In this document: positions 1 through 6,618 of the stretch, in pieces
Layout of the letters: every line of letters starts with the position of its first letter
Numbering within the stretch: position 1 is the stretch's first letter
Source of the DNA: Oscillospiraceae bacterium
GTDB lineage: Bacteria; Bacillota_A; Clostridia; Oscillospirales; Oscillospiraceae
Direction: 5' to 3'
DNA: 10,319 nucleotides
NCBI GenBank assembly: GCA_021771675.1
Contig: JAETOP010000124.1
Location: 1 to 10,319, forward strand
Notes under the pieces: generated by a model
The model's database searches: none
What the model was told of the DNA's origin: nothing
Seen by the model: only the letters and a program-made list of their open reading frames with translations
Made by a program: the position numbers and the translations under genes

Positions 1-570
1 ATGGTTCCCATTCGTTACCCCACTATCCGCCCGGTAACGTTTTTGCGCCCGCCAAGTGATGGTTTTTGAGTGCCCCGTTGAATGGAGCCAGGTGCCGGTT
101 TTTGAGGGAGGCTCCCGAAGTGTAAGGGGAGCTGTCAGCGAAGCTGACTGAGGGACTGTACAGCAGGCACTGAAATGATTGTCCAGTCCAATGTGGAAAG
201 GTACACCCCAATTCTCCCCCTTCTCCATATAACAGGAAGAAGTGAAACAAAAGAACTGCCGTAGACGAACATTTCCTGTATTCGCCCGACATGGTGCAAG
301 TATAGAAAATTCTACTGCACAGTCCCTCAGTCACGGCTTCGCCGTGCCAGCTCCCCTTACACAGGGGAGCCTCCCTCAGAAGTCATCACGCTTTACCATT
401 CAACACACCGCTCAAAGGCCGGTAGCTGGCGGGAGGCAGATTGCCTCCCCTACGGGATAGCTGTAAGTGCCCACCATTCAACCCACTGCCGCAAAAGCGT
501 CACCGGGCTGAGTTCGGGGGTAACGATTACCGGCCAGCCCCGTGCGAACTGTCAGCGGCGACTCGCCGCT
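1..570. repeat. Long palindromic intergenic repeat (MITE-like), copy 1, cut by the window start
   Basis: Non-coding element with two large, mutually inverted halves. The left half (about 28-160) carries CCCGGTAACG, then GTTGAATGG, GAGGGAGGCTCCC and GACTGAGGGACTGT. The right half (about 325-508) carries the reverse complements in reverse order: ACAGTCCCTCAGTC, GGGAGCCTCCCTCAG, CCATTCAAC, GCGTCACCGGG. The right end closes with a 17-bp palindrome at 554-570 (AGCGG-N7-CCGCT). The asymmetric centre (157-203, containing CCAATGTGGAAAGGTA) recurs in inverted orientation at 2230-2275, so this is a true repeat family and not just a hairpin. A small extra hairpin lies at 431-449 (GGGAGGCA / TGCCTCCC). 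Spacing from copy 2 places the left terminal palindrome about 33 bases before the window. No transposase is encoded; mobility in trans is an inference. Confidence 0.75.
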
Positions 571-625
571 CAATCCCCATTATAAAATTCCGTCCTCAAA
601 AAGCAAGAATCAGATTCTTTCTGAT
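554..625. promoter_or_regulatory. Candidate regulatory region upstream of tetR with two dyads
   Basis: Between the repeat and the tetR start lie a 17-bp palindrome (554-570, which also belongs to the repeat end), a TATAAA hexamer at 581-586, and a second dyad AAGAAT-CAG-ATTCTT at 605-619. That dyad overlaps a further dyad, ATCAG-N7-CTGAT, at 609-625. TetR proteins usually bind short palindromes close to their own start and repress themselves, so 605-625 is the better operator candidate. No convincing -35 hexamer pairs with the TATAAA, so the promoter assignment is weak. Confidence 0.3.
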
Positions 626-668
626 GTCAGATAACGAACAAAACCCCCATTTTGTACAGGAGGCAGCC

Positions 669-1235
669 ATGGACAGACGACAGCAAAAGACCCGTGCCGC
701 CATTTTTCGGGCCTTTACCACCCTGCTAAACCGGCGCAATTTATCCAGCATCACCGTCCAGGACATCATCGACGAGGCCAACATTGGCCGCAGCACCTTC
801 TACGCCCATTTCGAGACCAGGGATGAGCTCCTGCGCCAGATGTGCCAGGAGCTGTTCGACCACATCATCGGCACCGCCATGGACAAGCAGGACACCCACG
901 GCCTCTACACCTGCACCAACGCCCCCCATTCGGTGGTGTGCCACATTTTGCAGCATTTGCAGGAAAATGACAACAATATCCTCACCCTGCTCTCCTGCGA
1001 AAGCAGCCCCATCTTTCTGCGCTATTTCAAGTCCGGCATGGAGCAGCTGGTGGGGAGCCAATTGCTGCCGGAGTACATCACCAGTGTGCCCCGGGAATTC
1101 CTGATCAATCACATAGCGGGCAGCTTTGTGGAAATGGTTCAGTGGTGGCTGGACGGGGGCCGGGTTCAGACCCCCCAGGAGCTGGACGAATACTTCCGGG
1201 CGGTGACGGAGCCCATCATCGGAGGCGGCTGCTGA
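669..1235 (+). CDS. TetR/AcrR family transcriptional regulator (DhaS-like C-terminal region)
   Basis: A 188-residue cytoplasmic DNA-binding repressor-type protein. The N-terminal TetR helix-turn-helix spans about residues 8-55, with the recognition part TVQDIIDEANIGRSTFYAHF at 29-48, a textbook TetR motif. The remainder resembles the C-terminal ligand/dimer domain seen in DhaS-like TetR proteins, ending with a hydrophobic helix, a WW pair and a short tail containing PQELDEYF. The start at 669 is chosen because AGGAGG (659-664) sits 4-5 bases upstream and the HTH begins right after. The open frame extends to 441, but that part lacks a ribosome site and runs into the palindromic repeat. The stop TGA shares its last base with the ATG of the next gene (TGATG), so the two are translationally coupled. 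The natural target is therefore probably its own promoter and the kinase gene. Ligand unknown. Confidence 0.88.
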   Translation: MDRRQQKTRAAIFRAFTTLLNRRNLSSITVQDIIDEANIGRSTFYAHFETRDELLRQMCQELFDHIIGTAMDKQDTHGLYTCTNAPHSVVCHILQHLQENDNNILTLLSCESSPIFLRYFKSGMEQLVGSQLLPEYITSVPREFLINHIAGSFVEMVQWWLDGGRVQTPQELDEYFRAVTEPIIGGGC

Positions 1236-2008
1236 TGGAAAAACACATTTTGATCCTCACGGATTTTGTGGGCTATGGCAATGTGGCCATGGCCACCGCC
1301 CGGGCCGTGCTGACCCGGATGGGGCACCGGGTGTACTGCCTGCCCACGGCCCTGATCTCCAACACCTGGAACTTTGGCTCCTGCGCCCAGCTGGACACCA
1401 CCGAATACCTAAAAGCCTCCCTGGAAAATTGGGATGCACTGGGCTTTCCTCTGGACGCCGTGGTTTTGGGCTACATTGGGGATGAACACCAGGCGGAATT
1501 TCTGGGTGGGCAGTGTAAAGCCTGGCGCCGGGCAGGGGTGAAGCTGTTCCTGGACCCCATTTTCGCCGACAACGGCTGCCTCTACCGAGGCGTCACCCCT
1601 GAACGACTGGATTTTCTTCGGGCGCTGCTGCCCCGGGCAGACTACGTGCTGCCCAATCTGACGGAGGCCCGGTTTCTCACCGGGGAGAAAGACCCCCTGT
1701 CCGCCCTTTATGCCCTGGGAGCCTTGGGCACACCGGGGGCTCTGATTACCGGCGTCCCCCGGGAAGGGAAAAGCGCCGTGCTCCTGTTGGAGGGAGCAGC
1801 GGCGCAGATTTTACCCTATTCAGAAATCCCGGGGAAATTCTCCGGTGCAGGGGACGCCTTCACCGCCCTGTTCGCCGGGGGCGTCCTCTCCGGCCTTCCC
1901 GCCAGGGAAGCGGCCCAGGCCGCCATCAGCACCACAGCCCGGTGGATTTCCAGCAGTCTTTCAGAAAATTGGACCGGTATGGGCCTGCCCGTGGAGCGGT
2001 ATTTTTGA
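1235..2008 (+). CDS. Pyridoxal/pyridoxamine kinase-like protein (ribokinase superfamily, PdxK/PdxY type)
   Basis: A 257-residue soluble kinase predicted to phosphorylate pyridoxal or pyridoxamine with ATP in the vitamin B6 salvage pathway. Family marks visible: an N-terminal strand and loop with DFVGYGN (10-16) and PTALISN (37-43), where clostridial pyridoxamine kinases have a DLSGFGR-like loop and PTAILSN; LDPIFADNG (106-114); PNLTEA (140-145); and the anion-hole/catalytic GAGD at 204-207 inside KFSGAGDAF. The start overlaps the tetR stop by one base, with GGAGGC (1221-1226) as ribosome site 8 nt upstream. At 257 residues it is slightly shorter than the usual roughly 280. The stop codon (2006-2008) abuts the end palindrome of repeat copy 2. 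The N-terminal loop is diverged (DFVGYGN in place of DLSGFGR), so the exact B6 vitamer, or even a related hydroxymethyl-type substrate, remains open. The symbol pdxY would fit the family only. Confidence 0.8.
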   Translation: MEKHILILTDFVGYGNVAMATARAVLTRMGHRVYCLPTALISNTWNFGSCAQLDTTEYLKASLENWDALGFPLDAVVLGYIGDEHQAEFLGGQCKAWRRAGVKLFLDPIFADNGCLYRGVTPERLDFLRALLPRADYVLPNLTEARFLTGEKDPLSALYALGALGTPGALITGVPREGKSAVLLLEGAAAQILPYSEIPGKFSGAGDAFTALFAGGVLSGLPAREAAQAAISTTARWISSSLSENWTGMGLPVERYF

Positions 2009-2366
2009 AGCGGGCAATGCCCGCTGATAATTCGCTCGAAGCTGGTCTATCATCGTTTTCGCCCTAACCCGCCCGGTAACGCTTTTGCGGCAGAACGTTG
2101 AATGGTGACATGCGAAAGCTTCTGAGGGAGGCTCCCTTGTGTAAAGGGAGCTTGCAGGTTGTAAGCCGTGACTGAGGGACTGTGCGGTAAAAATGTTGCG
2201 TATTTGTATCCGGTTGGGCGAAAAGGGAATACCTTTCCACATTGGATTGTGCAAACATTGAAGTGCTTGCTGTACAGTCCCCCAGTCAGCTTTGCTGACA
2301 GCCCCCCTTGCACAGAGGGGCCTTCCTCAGAAACCGTCACGCTTCACCATTCAACGCACTGCTCCT
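2009..2366. repeat. Long palindromic intergenic repeat, copy 2 (inverted relative to copy 1, right end truncated)
   Basis: Begins with a 17-bp palindrome (2009-2025, AGCGG-N7-CCGCT), the counterpart of the one at 554-570. In both copies the distance from the palindrome's outer edge to the conserved GCCCGGTRACG motif is about 62 bases, and the sequence between is alignable. It continues with GTTGAATGGTG, GAGGGAGGCTCCC and GACTGAGGGACTGT on one side and the inverted set (ACAGTCCCCCAGTC, CCTTCCTCAG, CACCATTCAACG) on the other. The asymmetric centre is reversed relative to copy 1. The far end lacks the GCGTCACCGGG motif and the closing palindrome, so roughly 90 bases are missing compared with copy 1. 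The element fills the space between the convergent kinase gene and DUF4097 gene. The stem at 2009-2025 may also end the kinase transcript, although no U-tract follows. Confidence 0.72.
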
Positions 2367-2412
2367 GGTTGACGTCCCTCAGCAGCCGGGCCAATATCCT
2401 GTTTAACAATCC

Positions 2413-3372
2413 TCATTCATATTCCAGCTTGATGCTCCCGCTGCTTGTGGTAACGGCGCAGATGCCGCCGGTGGTGGTCTGGGGAACATGGACGCTGCCG
2501 CTGGAACTGTCTGCCAGGAAAATCTTGTCGGACAGCAGCGTACCGGAGACGCTGCCGCTGCTGGTGCGGATGGACAGTTCTGCCCCGTCGCACCGTTTCA
2601 GACGGACGCTTCCGCTGGAGCTCCGGGCATCCATGAACTCTGCGGCAATCACATCGGTGAGCCGGATGCCGACGCTGCTGGTCTCCACAGCCAGCGCTCC
2701 GCAGGACACATTGGTCAAGGATACCCTGCCGCTGGCAGAAGACGCCTTCAGCGCCTTCTCCGTCCCCACCCGCTCCAGCACAATGCTTCCGCTCTGGGAG
2801 CGAAGGGCCGCTTCCTGGGGGGCGGTATCGGAAATGGAGATTCTGCCGCTGCTGGTCTTCGCCGTCAGCGCCCCTTCCACACCGGCGGAAAAATTCACGC
2901 TTCCGCTGGCGCTTTCCAGCTGCGCCTGGTCAAAGGAGAAATCCTTGGGGACATGGACGCTGCCGCTGCTGGTGCGGACGCTGAGACTTTCATAATCCCC
3001 CTGGGGCAGGTACAATTCCACACCTCCGCTGGCAATGAAGATACCGATACGCTCATACCAGCGCCGCTGATCCCGGAGCCGGACGGACAGCACCCCATCG
3101 GTGAGGGAAACGTCGTAAGTAAGGCTGTTGTTTTCGTTTTCCGTGCAAACCACCCGGCATTCCCCATTCCCGGCGGGGAGAAGACGGACGCTGTTCTCCC
3201 CGCCCTCCACAATGATGGAGGAAACCGCCCCGTCAATGCTGTGGGTTTTGGTGACAAGGGGCATGGTGCTGAGCTTTTTCCAGTCAAAACCCTCTCCGGC
3301 AACGCAGACGGCGCACAGAGCCGCACCCAGGAGCACCAGCAGGCACCCAATCCATACAAGCCTCTTGTTCAT
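2413..3372 (-). CDS. DUF4097 family membrane-anchored beta-repeat protein
   Basis: A 319-residue protein with one N-terminal membrane segment (about 5-27, LVWIGCLLVLLGAALCAVCV) and a long extracytoplasmic part. It matches the DUF4097 'putative adhesin' family. Its C-terminal 200 residues are built of about ten short repeats carrying S-S-G-S-[VI] or close variants (RTSSGSVHV, ESASGSVNF, KTSSGRISI, RSSSGSVRL, TTSSGSIKL), spaced about 18-21 residues. This is the pattern of a right-handed beta-helix or solenoid. It is the last gene of the padR-HAAS-DUF4097 operon, starting only 3 nt after the preceding stop, with AAGGGGA as ribosome site. Genes of this family commonly sit with HAAS/DUF1700 proteins and PadR regulators; the molecular role is not established. 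A structural or envelope-sensing role is an inference. Confidence 0.85.
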   Translation of the reverse strand: MNKRLVWIGCLLVLLGAALCAVCVAGEGFDWKKLSTMPLVTKTHSIDGAVSSIIVEGGENSVRLLPAGNGECRVVCTENENNSLTYDVSLTDGVLSVRLRDQRRWYERIGIFIASGGVELYLPQGDYESLSVRTSSGSVHVPKDFSFDQAQLESASGSVNFSAGVEGALTAKTSSGRISISDTAPQEAALRSQSGSIVLERVGTEKALKASSASGRVSLTNVSCGALAVETSSVGIRLTDVIAAEFMDARSSSGSVRLKRCDGAELSIRTSSGSVSGTLLSDKIFLADSSSGSVHVPQTTTGGICAVTTSSGSIKLEYE

Positions 3373-3375
3373 TTC

Positions 3376-3966
3376 TCATTTCCCCTTTCCGGCCAGCCGG
3401 TTCTTGCACCGGCGCAAAACGGCCCGATGAAACTGGACGCCCAGCTTCGACACCCGGCCCATGCCGAGAAACAGCAGCACAGACAGTCCGGCGGAAATCA
3501 TCCCAATGCCAAAGGCCATCCCCGCCCCGGAAAAATTTCCCTGCGTCAGGGACTGCACCGTCCCAGCCAGGCCCCCAATCGCCCCCATTGCCAGGGCTGC
3601 GTCCAAGGCGTAGAAGCTAATCACCACCGACCAGACCACCAGGTAGGCGGCCAGCAGGCAGATCGCCGCCGCCAGCAGCAGAGGCAGCCACACCGGAGAG
3701 CCCAGCACGATCAGTGCAATCTGCCAACCGGAGGGCGAGCCCTTGGCCCGAGCCTTAATCAGCTTGGGCAGGGGCATCTCAGAGAGAATCTGGACAGCCA
3801 CCTCCTCCACGCTTCCGATTTCGGCCACCGCTTCCTGCTCGGTCAGGCCGCTTTCCATTCGGTCGTCGATGGCTTCCCCATAAAATTCCAGGGATGCCTC
3901 AATATCCTCCCGGGGCAGCCCCTCCAGGCAAGCCCGGAGGGCGTCCAGGAATTCCTGTTTATTCAT
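3376..3966 (-). CDS. HAAS-domain (DUF1700) membrane protein
   Basis: A 196-residue integral membrane protein. The N-terminal 65 residues form the HAAS/DUF1700 signature: NKQEFLDALRACLEGLP, then a helix with DIEASLEFYGEAIDDRMESG and EAVAEIGSVEEVAVQIL. About three hydrophobic segments follow (roughly 80-102, 104-130 and 146-170), then a basic tail. The start is preceded by GGGAGG 9 nt upstream and overlaps the padR stop by 8 nt, implying translational coupling. HAAS proteins are frequently encoded between a PadR regulator and DUF4097 proteins. The acidic helical domain is proposed in such loci to act as an adaptor or sensor at the membrane. Function here is inferred from context only. Confidence 0.85.
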   Translation of the reverse strand: MNKQEFLDALRACLEGLPREDIEASLEFYGEAIDDRMESGLTEQEAVAEIGSVEEVAVQILSEMPLPKLIKARAKGSPSGWQIALIVLGSPVWLPLLLAAAICLLAAYLVVWSVVISFYALDAALAMGAIGGLAGTVQSLTQGNFSGAGMAFGIGMISAGLSVLLFLGMGRVSKLGVQFHRAVLRRCKNRLAGKGK

Positions 3967-4279
3967 GATTGGAATCCTCCCTTGTAATGAATTTGTAGAT
4001 GGCGAGAATCTGCTCCCACTCCTCCCGAAAATCCCGAAGCCGCTTCTCCCCCAGGGGGGTGATGCGGTAGTATTTCCGCAGCCTGCCCCGGTACTCCGAG
4101 GAGCGGACGGTCAGAAGCTCCGCCGCCTCCAGCCGCCGGAGAATGGGATACAGGGTGGATTCGGAGATTTCCACATAGGGCTTCATGTCCTTGATGATCT
4201 GATAGCCATAGGAATCCTCCCCCCGGATGGCCGCCAGAACGCAAACCTCTAATAGCCCTCGCTTCAGCTGAATGTCCAC
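3959..4279 (-). CDS. PadR family transcriptional regulator
   Basis: A 106-residue winged-helix repressor. Family marks: DIQLKRGLLEVCVLAAI at the N-terminus, SYGYQIIKDM, the recognition region ISESTLYPILRRLEAAELL, the wing YRGRLRKYYRITPLGEKRL, and a short C-terminal dimerisation helix, as in the PadR-s1 subgroup. I place the start at the GTG codon at 4279 (protein beginning VDIQLKRG), because GGGGG lies about 6 nt upstream and family members normally begin exactly there. The in-frame ATG at 4330 would put the promoter's own -35 element inside the gene. First gene of the operon. It presumably represses the promoter at 4302-4330 until an envelope or chemical signal releases it. Confidence 0.88.
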   Translation of the reverse strand: MDIQLKRGLLEVCVLAAIRGEDSYGYQIIKDMKPYVEISESTLYPILRRLEAAELLTVRSSEYRGRLRKYYRITPLGEKRLRDFREEWEQILAIYKFITREDSNHE

Positions 4280-4298
4280 AGAATACCCCCTTTCGCAT

Positions 4299-4330
4299 AA
4301 TACTATATAACACATAGTATTATTTGTCAA
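4299..4330 (-). promoter_or_regulatory. padR operon promoter with internal PadR-type operator
   Basis: On the minus strand TTGACA (4330-4325) and TATAGT (4307-4302) are separated by exactly 17 bp, close to the sigma-A consensus. The interval and -10 carry an inverted repeat, AATACTAT / ATAGTATT (4299-4306 and 4314-4321, 7-nt spacer), including ATGT/ACAT-like half-site cores typical of PadR operators. A dimer bound here would cover the -10 and the spacer, so autorepression is the natural reading. Confidence 0.75.
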
Positions 4331-4399
4331 GTCCCGTAGTCATAAAAATAGTGTCACTTTGCTCAGTAAAGCGATAAATCCAATTCAGGAGGAACAAAC

Positions 4400-4951
4400 A
4401 TGAAGGAAATCCAGATTCGGGAGGCGGCTCCCCAAGATGCGGAAAAAATACTGTCCTATATGAAGCAAATCGGCGGGGAAACGGACAACCTGACCTACGG
4501 CGCCCAGGGACTGCCGATCACAGTCGGGCAGGAGCAGGCGTTTTTACAGGACATGCGGGACGACGCCCACTGCGTATTTTATTGCGCGTGGAAGGACGGC
4601 ACGCTGGTGGGCACCGGGAGCCTGAGCGGCCTCCCCCGGCGGATGAGCCACCGTGGGGAGCTGGGCATTTCCGTGTTAAAGGCAGAATGGGGCAGGGGAA
4701 TCGGCAGTATGCTCATGCGCAGTCTCATCACATACGCAAGAAGCAATGGCATCGAGCTCATCAATCTGGAAGTGAGAAGCGACAACGCCGCCGCAATCCA
4801 CCTGTATGAAAAATTCGGCTTCCAGCGCATTGGCACCTCCCCCGCCTTCTTCAAGGTGGGGACGCAATACGTGGATTTTGACCTGATGTATCTGGATTTG
4901 CGGCAGCCCGGCTTTACCCCGCCGGTTCGGGTGGTACACGTAAGACCTTAA
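4400..4951 (+). CDS. GNAT family N-acetyltransferase
   Basis: A 183-residue acetyltransferase expected to move an acetyl group from acetyl-CoA to an amine on a small molecule or protein N-terminus. The GNAT fold is visible: IREAAPQDAEKIL at the start; the motif A acetyl-CoA pyrophosphate loop WGRGIGSML at 97-105 following a strand ELGISVL; and the motif B segment LEVRSDNAAAIHLYEKFGF at 123-141. AGGAGG at 4387-4392 precedes the ATG by 7 bases. It is transcribed alone, divergently from the padR operon, with a 120-bp gap. The promoter is not obvious (TTGTCA at 4324-4329 has only a poor -10). Substrate cannot be told from sequence; RimI/RimJ-like protein acetylation and small-molecule modification are both possible. 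Confidence 0.88.
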   Translation: MKEIQIREAAPQDAEKILSYMKQIGGETDNLTYGAQGLPITVGQEQAFLQDMRDDAHCVFYCAWKDGTLVGTGSLSGLPRRMSHRGELGISVLKAEWGRGIGSMLMRSLITYARSNGIELINLEVRSDNAAAIHLYEKFGFQRIGTSPAFFKVGTQYVDFDLMYLDLRQPGFTPPVRVVHVRP

Positions 4952-4979
4952 AAATGTGACAGCGGCAGATATAACAGGC

Positions 4980-5008
4980 TTGACTTGCACTCTCAACCAT
5001 GTTACTAT
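4980..5008 (+). promoter_or_regulatory. Predicted sigma-A promoter upstream of the small membrane protein gene
   Basis: TTGACT (4980-4985), 17-bp spacer, TACTAT (5003-5008). It is placed about 65 bp before the small hydrophobic ORF and is not explained by the GNAT gene, which ends at 4951. Confidence 0.5.
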
Positions 5009-5075
5009 TTAAGTGGAAGAATATAAGCAGTTACGTCCGAACCATTTGTGAATGCGTCGAATTTTAAATTGAAGT

Positions 5076-5354
5076 ATGAAAAAATTTTTTGATAACTGGA
5101 TTTTTAATCCCACCCGCCGGTATTCTCTGTTTACAGGGATTTCATTTGGATTCGCCTTTTTGATTCCGGTATTCGGATGGAATCCGCTGCTTTTGTTATG
5201 GATTGTCAACGGTTGCCTCTGCTGCAAGGAAGCCGAATCCAATCCGCTCAAGATTTTGCATGCGATACTCGTAATCGTGTTTGGTCTGTTGTTTGCATTC
5301 AATTTATGCTTGAATCTTTATGCGCTGATGCAGTATTTGGGGTACTTCACCTGA
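5076..5354 (+). CDS. Small hydrophobic membrane protein, unknown function
   Basis: 92 residues, not recognised as a named family. A short basic N-terminus (MKKFFDNWIFNPTRRYS) is followed by a hydrophobic stretch with two likely segments (about 17-35 and 38-50), a polar loop with CCKEAESNP (49-57), and a last hydrophobic segment (58-85). The loop region contains a C-x-C-C arrangement (GCLCC). The ribosome site is weak (TTGAAG just before the ATG), which is the main doubt. Support for a real gene comes from the plausible promoter at 4980-5008, the membrane-protein composition and the terminator-like hairpin after the stop. Its composition is more AT-rich than the neighbouring genes, hinting at separate origin. 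Confidence 0.55.
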   Translation: MKKFFDNWIFNPTRRYSLFTGISFGFAFLIPVFGWNPLLLLWIVNGCLCCKEAESNPLKILHAILVIVFGLLFAFNLCLNLYALMQYLGYFT

Positions 5355-5411
5355 AAGGAAATCCAATTCCGGCAAAGGTAAGGCAGCTCTTATTATGCGG
5401 TGTTGCCGTAG

Positions 5412-5452
5412 GCCGCCATGGAAGCAAATTCCATGGCGGCTGTTCTTCCTAT
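5412..5452 (+). terminator. Hairpin terminator between convergent genes
   Basis: A perfect 12-bp stem, GCCGCCATGGAA / TTCCATGGCGGC (5412-5423 and 5429-5440), with a 5-nt loop, then a T-rich stretch on the plus strand. It lies between the stop of the small membrane protein gene and the end of the DUF4179 gene (5449) and may serve both directions. The U-tract is interrupted, so efficiency is uncertain. Confidence 0.55.
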
Positions 5453-6618
5453 TGCATTTTTTCCTGTCCGTTTGCGGTTATCCTCGTCCCATCCGACATC
5501 TGTAGATAGTCCACCTCCGACAGCACAATGGGGCTGTCCGCCCTTAACACGGCGGTGTCCCTTGCCCCATCCTGCTGGAACAGTCCAACCTTGGTTCCGT
5601 CCTTCAGAGCCAGCACGACTTTTTCATAGTTCTTCCCCACGCTCCCGGGAGCGCCGGCAAACATGGAAGCATCCATAAATACACATTCAAAGGTATCAGC
5701 AGGCTCCGGCGGTTCAAAGGAAATTTCGATGCTGAGAGGCCTGATTCGGATGGAGGTTATGGTAACATCCTCAACGGAATCAACTGTTTCGTATTCGCTG
5801 GCCCCGATGCGAGTGACAAGCGCCTTGGCTGTTGCCGGCGATTCCAGCAATGTCAGTTCCCCGGCATCCGCCTCCTTTAGCGCAACCTCAAAGCTCCAGC
5901 TCCCGGAGACCAGCAGCGTCTGCGGATGCAGGCGGGCGGATTCCTCCGGATCAAGCAGATAATCCGTCTGTCCGGCATATTTTGTGGACAGCAGCTCCTG
6001 CTCGTACTCCCAATCGTATCCCCACTTCACAATATCCCGGAAAGAAATCACGCAGGTTTTCCCCGGGCCAAAGGCGGAATCCGCTCCCTGCGGCACTATG
6101 GGCTTGATGCCGAGGACGATGTTCAGGGTATTTTTTCTCCCATCCCCATCGTCAACAACATCATAGGAAATATCCGCCGGAAGCCCGCTTCCTTCCGGCA
6201 CCGCCAGGAGGCCGGGGAAAGAGAGCCGCTCCTCCGTCCGAATATCCAAAACGCCGGATAAATCCACGTCCTCCGGCGCAGTCAGGCCAAAAGTGACAAA
6301 GGCAGTGCTGCTTTCGGCGATGGTGGATTTCAGCTCCAGTGTAAATCCATTGCAGCTTTGGCGAAGCTGGTACGTCTGCGCGTTGCTCCTGATATAGTCA
6401 ATTTGGCTGCCGGACAAAGGCTCCTGCCGCCGATTTGTGAAGTAGGTCGCGTACCAATGCCAGGCGGAGGCTGCGCATCCGGCCAGCAAGAGAAGGATTG
6501 CGGCAATGGCGGCGGCAATGGCAAGCCTTTTTCTTGTTCGCCGCTGGCCATGCGCCTTGAGGATATATTCATCCTGAATCTGCCCAATGGCAAGCAGCAG
6601 CCTCATTTCACTTTCCAT
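5449..6618 (-). CDS. DUF4179-type membrane-anchored putative anti-sigma factor
   Basis: A 389-residue protein with a short N-terminal cytoplasmic region (1-30), a single membrane segment (about 31-52, LAIAAAIAAILLLLAGCAAS) and a long extracytoplasmic domain of beta-rich character. This matches DUF4179 proteins, which are encoded directly after ECF sigma factors in Firmicutes and are thought to hold them at the membrane. The start at 6618 has AGGAGGGG about 6 nt upstream and overlaps the sigma stop by 16 nt. A second in-frame ATG at 6606 would make a 4-nt ATGA overlap, but has no better ribosome site. The very short N-terminus would be the sigma-binding part; direct binding is inferred. It converges on the small membrane protein gene. 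Confidence 0.75.
   Translation of the reverse strand: MESEMRLLLAIGQIQDEYILKAHGQRRTRKRLAIAAAIAAILLLLAGCAASAWHWYATYFTNRRQEPLSGSQIDYIRSNAQTYQLRQSCNGFTLELKSTIAESSTAFVTFGLTAPEDVDLSGVLDIRTEERLSFPGLLAVPEGSGLPADISYDVVDDGDGRKNTLNIVLGIKPIVPQGADSAFGPGKTCVISFRDIVKWGYDWEYEQELLSTKYAGQTDYLLDPEESARLHPQTLLVSGSWSFEVALKEADAGELTLLESPATAKALVTRIGASEYETVDSVEDVTITSIRIRPLSIEISFEPPEPADTFECVFMDASMFAGAPGSVGKNYEKVVLALKDGTKVGLFQQDGARDTAVLRADSPIVLSEVDYLQMSDGTRITANGQEKMQ

Noticed and set aside
1..570. CRISPR-like array because of repeated short palindromes
   Set aside because: The repeats are arranged as two inverted halves of one element, not as direct repeats with regular unique spacers, and no cas genes are present.
441..668. 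N-terminal extension of the TetR frame
   Set aside because: It runs through the palindromic repeat and regulatory dyads and lacks a ribosome site; the ATG at 669 has AGGAGG and puts the HTH at the usual place.
2168..2995. A 275-codon open frame rich in L, P, S and T starting in the repeat
   Set aside because: It crosses from non-coding repeat into the antisense of DUF4097; the LPL-type repetition is the shadow of the SSGS repeats.
2488..3987. A 499-codon open frame on the plus strand
   Set aside because: It lies wholly antisense to the DUF4097 and HAAS genes, is rich in G, A, P, H, Q and R as expected of a GC-rich shadow frame, and has no ribosome site.
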